From contig JAKAXN010000181.1 in assembly GCA_021816565.1 (NCBI GenBank), positions 1 through 8,694 of the forward strand: a stretch of DNA of 8,694 bases. Direction: 5' to 3'. Shown one piece after another: positions 1 to 5,718 of this stretch. The DNA is from Actinomycetes bacterium. GTDB lineage: Bacteria; Actinomycetota; Acidimicrobiia; Acidimicrobiales; Palsa-688. Position 1 is the stretch's first letter. Every line of letters starts with the position of its first letter. A program made the translations under genes and the position numbers. The notes under the pieces are model-generated. The model had not been told where the DNA came from and searched no databases. It saw nothing but the letters and a program-made list of their open reading frames with translations.

Positions 1-16
1 GAGGCCACCATCCGTA

Positions 17-35
17 CCTAGTCATGTCGACTAGG
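17..35. promoter_or_regulatory. Perfect inverted repeat, candidate operator of the MerR-DICT gene
   Basis: The arms CCTAGTC (17-23) and GACTAGG (29-35) are exact reverse complements separated by 5 nt, making a 19-bp dyad that ends 17 bp before the regulator's ATG. A TATCGT -10-like box begins 3 nt after the dyad, so the dyad covers the spacer/-35 region of the likely promoter. MerR-family proteins are known to bind dyads placed between or over promoter elements, so autoregulation is a reasonable inference. The symmetry is seen directly; the function is inferred. Confidence 0.5.
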
Positions 36-37
36 AG

Positions 38-43
38 TATCGT
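38..43 (+). promoter_or_regulatory. Candidate -10 box (TATCGT) for the MerR-DICT gene
   Basis: TATCGT fits the actinobacterial TANNNT -10 consensus. Only 9 nt (44-52) separate it from the ATG at 53, so transcription would begin at or within a few bases of the start codon. That implies a leaderless or nearly leaderless mRNA. The only purine-rich ribosome-site candidate, AGGAG at 33-37, is 15 nt from the ATG and would lie upstream of the predicted transcript. No good -35 hexamer is visible. Confidence 0.35.
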
Positions 44-52
44 ATCACCCTG

Positions 53-922
53 ATGAGCTCCTACGACGATTCTCCGGCGGACCGCGAGCCGGCCACCCTC
101 TCCATCGGTGAGGTGGCGGAGCGGACCGGCATGACCGTGGCCGGTCTGCGCAACTGGGAGGTCCGCTACGGCATCCCCGCTCCACAGCGCAGCGCCGGGG
201 GGCAACGCCGGTACCGGGAGAGCGACTGCCGTCTGGTCAGCGACATCATCCGGCGCCGGGACGGTGGGGTGGCCCTCGGGGCGGCGGTGGACCAGGCCCG
301 CCGGGCGGCCCGCTCGGAACAGGAGAGCTCGATCTATGCGGCCGTACGCCGGCTCCACCCGGAGCTGGCGGTGCACCGGATGGACAAGAAGATGCTCCTG
401 GCGTTGACCTGGGCCGTGGAGGACCAGTGCTGCGCCGCCGCTTCGGGCCCGCTGCTGATCGGGGCGTTCCAGAAGACCCGGTTCTACGAGTCGGCCCGGC
501 GCCGTTGGGAGAGCATGGCGACCACCGGTTACTACACCATCGCCTTCGCCGACTTCGACCGGCCCCGCACCCTCGACGGGCGCATGTCCGAGGTGCCGAT
601 CGCCGCGGAGTCGCCCCTCCAGCGGGAATGGGCCCTGGTGTGCGACAGCCCTGAGCTGCCGGCGTTGGTCCTCGGCTGGGAGCCGCCGGGGCAGGACCAC
701 CGCCGGGACGCGGGCCGGCTGTTCGAGGTGGTGTGGTCGGTCGACCCGCAGCTGGTCAGGCAGGCCGCGGGCGTCGGGGTGGGGATCGCCGCCCGGGCCG
801 TCCCGGAGCTCCCGGTGGAGCTGGGCGACCGCCTGGCCGAGGCCGCGCCACCCGCTTCCGCGGACCTGCGGCGGGCCTCGGGCCTCCTGGAACGGGCCCT
901 GGACTACATCGCAAAGCGTTAG
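53..922 (+). CDS. MerR-family transcriptional regulator with DICT sensory domain
   Basis: A 289-residue DNA-binding regulator. Residues about 15-82 form a winged MerR helix-turn-helix: LSIGEVAERTGM, then LRNWEVRYGIP and the wing GGQRRY. The WExRYG form is the one seen in CarH/MlrA-type MerR proteins. Residues about 108-235 match a DICT domain (named after diguanylate cyclases and two-component systems), with TWAVEDQC, LIGAFQKTRFY and FADF. It replaces the cobalamin-binding domain of CarH relatives; no DxHxxG B12 motif is present. DICT is predicted to sense a signal, possibly light, but its ligand is unknown. The C-terminal 40 residues are a helical tail. The ATG at 53 is preferred because a -10-like box and an inverted repeat sit directly upstream. 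The gene is monocistronic here and converges on the exporter gene with a 22-nt gap. Family assignment is firm; targets and signal are unknown. Confidence 0.9.
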   Translation: MSSYDDSPADREPATLSIGEVAERTGMTVAGLRNWEVRYGIPAPQRSAGGQRRYRESDCRLVSDIIRRRDGGVALGAAVDQARRAARSEQESSIYAAVRRLHPELAVHRMDKKMLLALTWAVEDQCCAAASGPLLIGAFQKTRFYESARRRWESMATTGYYTIAFADFDRPRTLDGRMSEVPIAAESPLQREWALVCDSPELPALVLGWEPPGQDHRRDAGRLFEVVWSVDPQLVRQAAGVGVGIAARAVPELPVELGDRLAEAAPPASADLRRASGLLERALDYIAKR

Positions 923-944
923 CAGCCCGCCGGGGTCGGGGCGG

Positions 945-2282
945 TCAGCGCCGGAGCGGTCCGGGGGCCCGCCTGAGGGGGCGGACCGCGGTGCTGCCCA
1001 GGGTGACCCCGGCGGCGATGGCCAGCCCCATGCCCAGCGCCTGGAGGAGCATGGCCGGCCCTCCCCCGCTGCCGTTGAACAGCTGGAGCATCCCCTGGTA
1101 GATGGTCAGCCCCGGCACCAGGGGCATGATCCCGGGGACGATGAGCACGTAGGGATGGGTCCGGCCTCTGGCCGCCACCACGCTGCCGATCCCGCCCACC
1201 ACGACAGCGGCGACGGCCGTGCCGAGGATGAGCGAGGCACCGGCGTGCCGCAACCCCAGGTAGCACGCCCACCCGGACGCCCCGGTGCCGCCCGCGGCGA
1301 GCAGCGACCGCAGCGGGACCGAGGTGGCCGCACCGTAGAGGGCTGATGCCACGCCGGCCGCGGCGATCTGCACCGGGGCGCGGACGAGGGGGGTGAGCGC
1401 CACCGAGTACAGGTGGACGGGCAGGCCGACCGACGCCGACGCGTCCAGCGTGACCGCCACCCCGGTGATGATCCCGGTGGCGGTCAGCAGCACCTCCAGG
1501 CCCCGGGCTCCGCCGCTGATGGGGAAGCCGGTGAGGGCGTCCTGCACGCTGGCCACCAGGGCGTAGCCGGGTACCAGCACCATGATGCCCCCGGCCACGA
1601 CCAGGGAGGCCACCGCCGGCGCCTTCAGGGCCGTGAGGAGCATGGCGAAGCCCGTCGCCACCGACGCCCCCAGCGCGGACAGGTAGAAGTCCGGGATCCC
1701 CCGCCGGGACAGGGTGAGGTTGACCCGGTAGACCACCGCGGTCGACGCGAAGGCGACCGCAGCCACCAGCGCGGCCCCTCCGAGCAGGAGGGTGAAGGCG
1801 GCCGCCATTCCGGCCCAGCTCAAAAGGACGACGTCCCTGCGCCTCCGGCCCGAGGCGAGCAGGGCGTCCAGCCGGGCGAAGGCGGCCTCGCGGGTGACGC
1901 GCCCGGCGACCAGGTCGAGGCGCAGCTCGTAGACGCCGGCCAGGCGCTCGTAGTCCACGGTCCGGCGCCTGACGACCTGAAGGGTGGTCACCGGCTCGGC
2001 CCCCCTGGTGACGGCGTAGGAGGCGGTCATCGAGGTGAAGGTCACGTCGACCTCGCAGCCGTCGAGTCCGCAGGCCCGGGCCATCTCGACGATGGTCGCC
2101 TCGACGTCGATCGTGCTGGCCCCGCTGCTCAGCATCACCCCGCCGGCGCGCAGGGCGAAGTCCAGGATGCGGTGCACGAGCTCGGCGTCCTGCGCCGGCC
2201 GCCGGGCCGGGGCGGCGTCAGGGGGTTGCGACGGCCCCGCCGGGCGGCGGCCCACCGATCGTCCGTACCTGCGCTCAGCCAA
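945..2282 (-). CDS. ThrE-type threonine/serine exporter family protein (two-domain)
   Basis: A 445-residue integral membrane protein of the ThrE family, which exports threonine and serine by secondary transport (shown for the Corynebacterium glutamicum member). The N-terminal soluble part and first membrane block (about 34-275, DUF1212/ThrE) carries LRAGGVMLSSGAST and FTSMTASY, followed by helices from about 152. The second block (about 300-435) matches the DUF3815/ThrE_2 half. Each half has a proline-glycine motif, MVLVPGYAL (234-242) and IMPLVPGLTIYQG (385-397). Both domains are on one chain and the length is usual for the fused form. The longest frame starts with TTG at 2282. A GTG at codon 10 (2255) would remove only a charged, Pro/Arg-rich tail, so the start is uncertain. 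It lies 35 nt after the aquaporin gene on the same strand and may be co-transcribed with it. A TAGGGT box at 2292-2297 could give it a separate promoter. The substrate is inferred from family only. Confidence 0.88.
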   Translation of the reverse strand: MAERRYGRSVGRRPAGPSQPPDAAPARRPAQDAELVHRILDFALRAGGVMLSSGASTIDVEATIVEMARACGLDGCEVDVTFTSMTASYAVTRGAEPVTTLQVVRRRTVDYERLAGVYELRLDLVAGRVTREAAFARLDALLASGRRRRDVVLLSWAGMAAAFTLLLGGAALVAAVAFASTAVVYRVNLTLSRRGIPDFYLSALGASVATGFAMLLTALKAPAVASLVVAGGIMVLVPGYALVASVQDALTGFPISGGARGLEVLLTATGIITGVAVTLDASASVGLPVHLYSVALTPLVRAPVQIAAAGVASALYGAATSVPLRSLLAAGGTGASGWACYLGLRHAGASLILGTAVAAVVVGGIGSVVAARGRTHPYVLIVPGIMPLVPGLTIYQGMLQLFNGSGGGPAMLLQALGMGLAIAAGVTLGSTAVRPLRRAPGPLRR

Positions 2283-2317
2283 ACCGCCCCAACCCTAGTG
2301 GTGCCCGCCGGGCCCGG

Positions 2318-3145
2318 TCAGCGGAGAAGGGTGAACTCGGCCTCGGCGAAGTGGAACACCTTCGCCACCTCCGGCTCGAGATCCGGCAGGACGGTCCGCA
2401 GGAACAGCACCCCGAGCGCGGCCCCGGCGCACGGGCCGATCAGGTACACCCAGAAGTCGTGCCACGCACCGGCGATCACGGCCGGCCCGAGGCTGCGGGC
2501 CGGGTTGGTGCTGGTGCCCGATACCGGTGCCTCCAGCCACACCATGACGGCGTACAGGGGCGGCATCAACCCGGGCGCGAAGCGCCGCGTCGCCCGGCCG
2601 CCGAGCACGGCGAACAGCAGCACGACCAGGGTGAAGGTCGTGGCGATCTCCCCTGCGGTGGCGGCCCACGGGCCGTAGCCCGGACCGGGCAGGGTGGCCC
2701 CGAACGACGCCCGACGACCGGTCGCCCCCCATACGAGCAGCAGGGCCGCGCCGGCCGTGGCGCCGATGGCCTGGGCGGCCACGTACCCGGCGGCCAGGCC
2801 GGCGCCGATCTTGCCGCGCAGGAGGAAAGCCAGCGTCACGGCCGGGTTCAGATGGGCCCCGCTCCTCCGGCCCAGAGGGGAGATGGTGACCAGGGCCCCC
2901 ACCGAGCCGAACAGCAAACCGGTCACCAGGCGCCGGGGGGCACCGGCGGCGATGAGCCGGGCCACCGGCCCGTGGGTGCTGTCCATGATCACCAGGGACA
3001 GCCCGGCGGCGATGAGGACCGCCGTGGCGGCTCCCTCGGCCAGGAGGATCGGGGCGGCGCCGGCCAGGCGGCCCTCCGGATGGCCGGTCGGACCCGGTCC
3101 GGGTCGGCCGGCCCGTCGCCCCGGTCGGACGGTGAGATGGTCCAC
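2318..3145 (-). CDS. MIP-family aquaporin / small neutral solute channel
   Basis: A 275-residue channel of the major intrinsic protein family. Both NPA boxes are intact: HLNPAVTLAF (N100) and STNPARSLGPA (N214), with the filter arginine R217. Six membrane spans are visible, at roughly 33-54, 72-90, 112-138, 163-182, 191-205 and 231-250. Ungapped alignment to AqpZ from the NPA boxes puts G80, V202, T211 and R217 at the aromatic/arginine filter. This lacks the Phe and His of strict water channels and suggests a wider pore, as in NIP-like channels. A Pro/Arg-rich N-terminal extension of about 28 residues precedes the first helix. The start is GTG at 3145, with no Shine-Dalgarno sequence but a TAACGT box 7 nt upstream, consistent with a leaderless transcript. 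It is followed by the ThrE-type exporter 35 nt downstream. The family is certain; water versus glycerol or metalloid transport cannot be settled here. Confidence 0.93.
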   Translation of the reverse strand: MDHLTVRPGRRAGRPGPGPTGHPEGRLAGAAPILLAEGAATAVLIAAGLSLVIMDSTHGPVARLIAAGAPRRLVTGLLFGSVGALVTISPLGRRSGAHLNPAVTLAFLLRGKIGAGLAAGYVAAQAIGATAGAALLLVWGATGRRASFGATLPGPGYGPWAATAGEIATTFTLVVLLFAVLGGRATRRFAPGLMPPLYAVMVWLEAPVSGTSTNPARSLGPAVIAGAWHDFWVYLIGPCAGAALGVLFLRTVLPDLEPEVAKVFHFAEAEFTLLR

Positions 3146-3152
3146 TGCGTGA

Positions 3153-3158
3153 ACGTTA
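3153..3158 (-). promoter_or_regulatory. Candidate -10 box (TAACGT) for the aquaporin gene
   Basis: Read on the minus strand, TAACGT fits the TANNNT -10 consensus and is separated from the GTG start by 7 nt (3152-3146). No Shine-Dalgarno-like purine run lies in that gap. Together these support an independent, leaderless promoter for the aquaporin inside the 48-nt gap after the acetyltransferase gene. No convincing -35 element is visible. Confidence 0.35.
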
Positions 3159-3167
3159 CCGGCGGGA

Positions 3168-3187
3168 CCCGGGGCGGGGTTCCCGGG
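3168..3187 (-). terminator. GC-rich hairpin after the acetyltransferase gene (weak terminator candidate)
   Basis: Two copies of the self-complementary hexamer CCCGGG (3168-3173 and 3182-3187) can pair across an 8-nt loop just downstream of the acetyltransferase stop (3194). There is no T-run, so classical intrinsic termination is not supported. In a GC-rich genome this could be chance. The placement before the aquaporin promoter is the only supporting context. Confidence 0.2.
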
Positions 3188-3193
3188 GGATGT

Positions 3194-4048
3194 CTAGGGC
3201 GCAGCCGACCCGAGGGCCCGCCCGACGGCGTCGGCGAAGGCCCCGGCGTCGGTCCGGGGGCCGGGTACCGATCCGGCCGGGGCGGCACCGCCCCGGCTCA
3301 CGGCCACCACCGGCGGGGACCCGGGCCGGGACCGGTGCGCGGCGAGGACCGCCCGGTTGGGGTCGCCGGGCCCGAAGGCCACCACCACCAGGTCGGCGCC
3401 GTCGACGAGCGGGCAGGACCCGCCGTCGAGGAGCGGACAGCTGTGGGACGGGAGCCGGCCGGTGCAGCGGAGGGTGTCACAACCCAGGGACGCGACGGCA
3501 GCGCTCTCCGCCGAGGAGTACCAGCCCTGACCCTCCACCAGCACCCGGGGCCGCCCGCCGGGCTCCGCAGGCCAGGCCGGCATGGTGCCCTCGGTCCCGA
3601 CCACCAGGTCGAAGAAGTCGGTGTCGCTGTCGGCGATGACGCAGCCGATGGAGCTGAGCAGCCGGAGCATGGGCTGGTTGCTGCTCAGCACCACCGCCCG
3701 GTAGGACCGGATGCCTCTCTGGCCGGCCTCCCGGCCGAGAGCGCCCAGCAGCCGGGCGCCCAGGCCCCGCCGCTGGTGGGTGTCGGCTACGGCTATGCCC
3801 ATCTCGTGGAGCCCGGTGCCGGTGCGGAACAGGTGGGCGTGGGCCACCACCGCGTCCGAGTCGTCGACCGCCACCAGGCCCACCCCGTCGTGGCTCTCGC
3901 AGTTGGCCAGGGCGGCGGCGTTGTCGTCCAGGCGGGCCTGGCCCTGGAAGAAGCGCATGTAGCGGGACCGCTCGGAGAGCCCGGCCAGGAACTCCCGCAG
4001 CGCCGACTCGTCACCCGGCGCAGCATGACGGATGCGCACCTCGCTCAC
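3194..4048 (-). CDS. GNAT-family N-acetyltransferase with a C-terminal cysteine-motif domain
   Basis: A 284-residue protein. Residues 1-150 form a GNAT fold, which transfers acetyl from acetyl-CoA to an amine. VRIRHAAPGDESAL opens the first strand and helix, LSERSRYMRFF follows, and the acetyl-CoA loop is HQRRGLGARLL (91-101). After a Pro/Gly linker (about 155-167) comes a second domain (about 168-284). It has alternating strands and helices (RVLVEGQGW, GADLVVVAFGPGD, PPVVAVS), like a Rossmann or receiver-type fold, with four cysteines at 190, 195, 204 and 212 (C-x4-C-x8-C-x7-C, including SCPLLDGGSCPLVDGADL). I recognise that CPLL/CPLV pattern only loosely from other actinobacterial proteins and cannot name the domain. 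The start could be GTG 4048 or GTG 4039; GAGGGG abuts the first and sits 9 nt before the second, which favours the shorter form. It lies 67 nt after the DUF2252 gene. The acetyl acceptor is unknown. Confidence 0.82.
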   Translation of the reverse strand: MSEVRIRHAAPGDESALREFLAGLSERSRYMRFFQGQARLDDNAAALANCESHDGVGLVAVDDSDAVVAHAHLFRTGTGLHEMGIAVADTHQRRGLGARLLGALGREAGQRGIRSYRAVVLSSNQPMLRLLSSIGCVIADSDTDFFDLVVGTEGTMPAWPAEPGGRPRVLVEGQGWYSSAESAAVASLGCDTLRCTGRLPSHSCPLLDGGSCPLVDGADLVVVAFGPGDPNRAVLAAHRSRPGSPPVVAVSRGGAAPAGSVPGPRTDAGAFADAVGRALGSAAP

Positions 4049-4115
4049 CCCCTCAGCATCGGCGCCGGCCGGCCCGCCGGCCAGGGCAGGAAGTCCCGTT
4101 CCGGACCGGCGGGGC

Positions 4116-5531
4116 CTACAGCCCGGTCAGGGCCTGCACCCGGCCGTCCTGCACCGCCTGGGCCAGGGCCTGGTGGTCGGCTTCGTTCTGGTCGGCGTAG
4201 ACCTCGGCGAAGCGGCTGATCGCCCGGTCGAACCGGTCGCCCTCTCCCAGGTAGGCGGAGATGGCCACGGCGTCACCGGTGCGGGCGTGGGCCCGGGCCA
4301 GGGTCCAGGCGCACAGCTCCCCGTAGACGCCCAGGCCGCTCGGCAGCGCCCCCTCCACGTCCATGGATCCCTTCCAGTCCCACAGCTGGCGGACGTAGAA
4401 GTCGCGCTCGATCCCGTCCACGCCCGGGGAGCGGACCCAGCCCAGGAGGATGTCGCTGGCCGCCTGCATGCTCCGCTGCCCGACCACCACCCGCTGGCCG
4501 TGGTGGGCGAAGGCGCTGGCCCCGACGAACTCCTCCAGCACCGAGGCCGTCGCCTCCTTGGCCTGCAGCACCAGGGCGTCGGCCTGGTCGCGGCCCTGCA
4601 TGGCGATGACGAAGGCCCGGGTACCGACGCTTCCGACGCCGACCACCTTCCGGGCCATGTCGACCATCCGGTAGTTGGCGAGGAGGTGGCGCAGCTCGGG
4701 ACGCAGGCTGGTGGCGTACTGGTCGAGGAGGCCCCGGAGCCACTCCACCGCCTCGGTCCGCTCACCCCCGGTCATCAGCTCCGACATGGGCACGAGCAGC
4801 GGGGGCTGCGATACGAAGCGCAACTCGCCCCCCTCGCTGGTGGTCAGCTTGGACAGCGCCCGGGTCGAGTCTTTGGCCAGCGCTTTGGCCGCGGTCTTCT
4901 GGACCTTTTTCCGCTGCTTCTTGGTCACCTGCGAGCTCCACTGCTGCATCACCGCCGAGTCCACCCGGGTGTACCAGACGTCCATGAACTTCATGGAGGC
5001 GAAACGTTCCATGGCGGTGCGGTAGGAGCGGGCGCAGGCCGTCACGATGGCCCGGCGGGTGGCCCGGTCGAACCCGTCGTAGCGGCCGGCGATGGCCAGG
5101 CTGGCGGCCAGCCGCTTGACGTCCCACTCCCACGGGCCGGGCAGGGTCTCGTCGAAGTCGTTGACGTCGAAGGCCAGGTCCCGCTCCGGGGTGCCGAAGA
5201 TGCCGAAGTTGGACAGGTGGGCGTCGCCGCAGGCCTGCACGGTGAACCCCGACGAGGGCGAGGGGGCCAGGTCGTTGGCCATCACCAGCGCTGCGCCCCG
5301 GTAGAACGACAGCGGGGACAGCAGCATCCTGCCGTAGCGGACCGGGACCAGATCGGGCAGGCGGGCCGCCGCCTGCGTCTCGAGCACGTCGACCGGGCTG
5401 CGCCGGCCGGGCGCCGGCTTCCAGTCCCCGTGGGCCTCCAGCGGCACCCGCTCCCGGGCGGCCCGGCCGGCCTCGGCCCGGTCGGCGACAGAAGCCCCGG
5501 AACGCGGTCGGATGTCGACGATCTGGCTCAC
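4116..5531 (-). CDS. DUF2252 family protein (kinase-like fold)
   Basis: A 471-residue cytoplasmic protein, full length for DUF2252. Diagnostic motifs are YRGAA (78-82), CGDAHLSNFG (101-110), FDVNDFDET (121-129), GVGSVGTRAF (298-307) and LQAKEA (322-327). GDAHxxN followed by DFDE resembles the catalytic loop and metal-binding Asp of aminoglycoside-phosphotransferase-type kinases. The glycine-rich GVGSVG and K325 resemble a nucleotide loop and lysine, but here they come after the catalytic motifs. Residues about 203-222 form a very basic helix (KKQRKKVQKTAAKALAK). No signal peptide or membrane segment is seen. The GTG start is well supported by GGAGGAGG 8 nt upstream (5540-5547). It heads the minus-strand run of acetyltransferase, aquaporin and exporter genes, and diverges from the aldo/keto reductase. 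Family membership is confident; the phosphorylated substrate, if any, is unknown. Confidence 0.9.
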   Translation of the reverse strand: MSQIVDIRPRSGASVADRAEAGRAARERVPLEAHGDWKPAPGRRSPVDVLETQAAARLPDLVPVRYGRMLLSPLSFYRGAALVMANDLAPSPSSGFTVQACGDAHLSNFGIFGTPERDLAFDVNDFDETLPGPWEWDVKRLAASLAIAGRYDGFDRATRRAIVTACARSYRTAMERFASMKFMDVWYTRVDSAVMQQWSSQVTKKQRKKVQKTAAKALAKDSTRALSKLTTSEGGELRFVSQPPLLVPMSELMTGGERTEAVEWLRGLLDQYATSLRPELRHLLANYRMVDMARKVVGVGSVGTRAFVIAMQGRDQADALVLQAKEATASVLEEFVGASAFAHHGQRVVVGQRSMQAASDILLGWVRSPGVDGIERDFYVRQLWDWKGSMDVEGALPSGLGVYGELCAWTLARAHARTGDAVAISAYLGEGDRFDRAISRFAEVYADQNEADHQALAQAVQDGRVQALTGL

Positions 5532-5539
5532 GTGCGATC

Positions 5540-5547
5540 CCTCCTCC
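5540..5547 (-). promoter_or_regulatory. Strong ribosome binding site of the DUF2252 gene
   Basis: On the minus strand GGAGGAGG lies 8 nt before the GTG at 5531. It fixes the start of the DUF2252 gene and contrasts with the neighbouring genes that lack a Shine-Dalgarno sequence. Confidence 0.75.
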
Positions 5548-5593
5548 AGCCCCTAAGCGAGTGTGGCGGGCCCGGTCCGCCGGGGGATCACCC

Positions 5594-5603
5594 CATCCGG
5601 ATG
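5594..5603. repeat. 10-bp perfect palindrome CATCCGGATG in the divergent intergenic region
   Basis: CATCCGGATG is its own reverse complement. It overlaps a wider dyad, GATCA (5586-5590) with TGATC (5602-5606), 11 nt apart. It sits between the divergent DUF2252 and aldo/keto reductase starts, where an operator would be expected. No regulator is identified and the palindrome is short. Confidence 0.3.
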
Positions 5604-5640
5604 ATCGCCACCGCTACGGCCGCGAAGGCACGAGCTGGAC

Positions 5641-5666
5641 CCACCGGCGGAAAAGCCCGTCGGTGG
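5641..5666. repeat. 10-bp stem-loop in the divergent intergenic region
   Basis: Arm 5641-5650 (CCACCGGCGG) pairs with 5657-5666 (CCGTCGGTGG) over a 6-nt AAAAGC loop. All ten positions pair, with one G-T wobble. The 3' arm can instead pair with 5675-5681 (bases 5661-5667 against TTCACCG, 7 pairs, one wobble, 7-nt loop), so the two structures exclude each other. It lies just upstream of a TAGCGT box for the reductase. An operator dyad is more likely than a terminator, since no T-run follows. Confidence 0.4.
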
Positions 5667-5682
5667 ACGAACGGTTCACCGA

Positions 5683-5688
5683 TAGCGT
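5683..5688 (+). promoter_or_regulatory. Candidate -10 box (TAGCGT) for the aldo/keto reductase
   Basis: TAGCGT fits TANNNT and lies 30 nt before the ATG at 5719. It would give a leader of roughly 20-25 nt that contains the AGGAGG ribosome site. The dyads at 5641-5681 would then sit over the -35/spacer region, where a repressor could act. No clear -35 is seen. Confidence 0.3.
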
Positions 5689-5706
5689 GGAAGCCCCCCA
5701 CCCCCC

Positions 5707-5712
5707 AGGAGG
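5707..5712 (+). promoter_or_regulatory. Ribosome binding site of the aldo/keto reductase
   Basis: AGGAGG lies 6 nt before the ATG at 5719. An earlier ATG at 5714 runs into a stop after one more codon, so 5719 is the real start. Confidence 0.8.
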
Positions 5713-5718
5713 TATGAC

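Noticed and set aside
927..944. Hairpin between the convergent MerR-DICT and exporter genes (CCGCC/GGCGG)
   Set aside because: Only five pairs with an 8-nt loop and no T-run; weaker than expected by chance alternatives in the same stretch.
1413..2678. 421-codon plus-strand open frame antisense to the exporter and aquaporin genes
   Set aside because: Translation rich in G, R, Q, D and H without domains; shadow of two well-supported membrane protein genes.
3146..3190. ECF-sigma-type promoter for the aquaporin (GGAAC and CGTT on the minus strand)
   Set aside because: The two elements are 23 nt apart, well beyond the usual 16-18 nt spacing, and GGAAC is embedded in GC-rich repeats.
4067..4082. 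Perfect GGCCGG/CCGGCC hairpin with 4-nt loop between the DUF2252 and acetyltransferase genes
   Set aside because: Short, made only of G and C, without a T-run, and such six-mers are common in this composition; not enough to call a terminator.
2351..4219. 622-codon plus-strand open frame antisense to the aquaporin and acetyltransferase genes
   Set aside because: Composition is Gly/Pro/Arg/Ala/His-rich with no recognisable domain, and it lies wholly opposite two clear family members. Long antisense frames are expected at this GC content.
4032..5717. 561-codon plus-strand open frame antisense to the DUF2252 gene
   Set aside because: Low-complexity translation without motifs; the opposite strand carries all DUF2252 signatures and a strong ribosome site.
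5601..5717. 38-codon ATG frame ending 1 nt before the aldo/keto reductase start, a possible leader peptide
   Set aside because: The likely -10 box (5683-5688) is inside it, so it would not be transcribed whole, and no ribosome site precedes its ATG.
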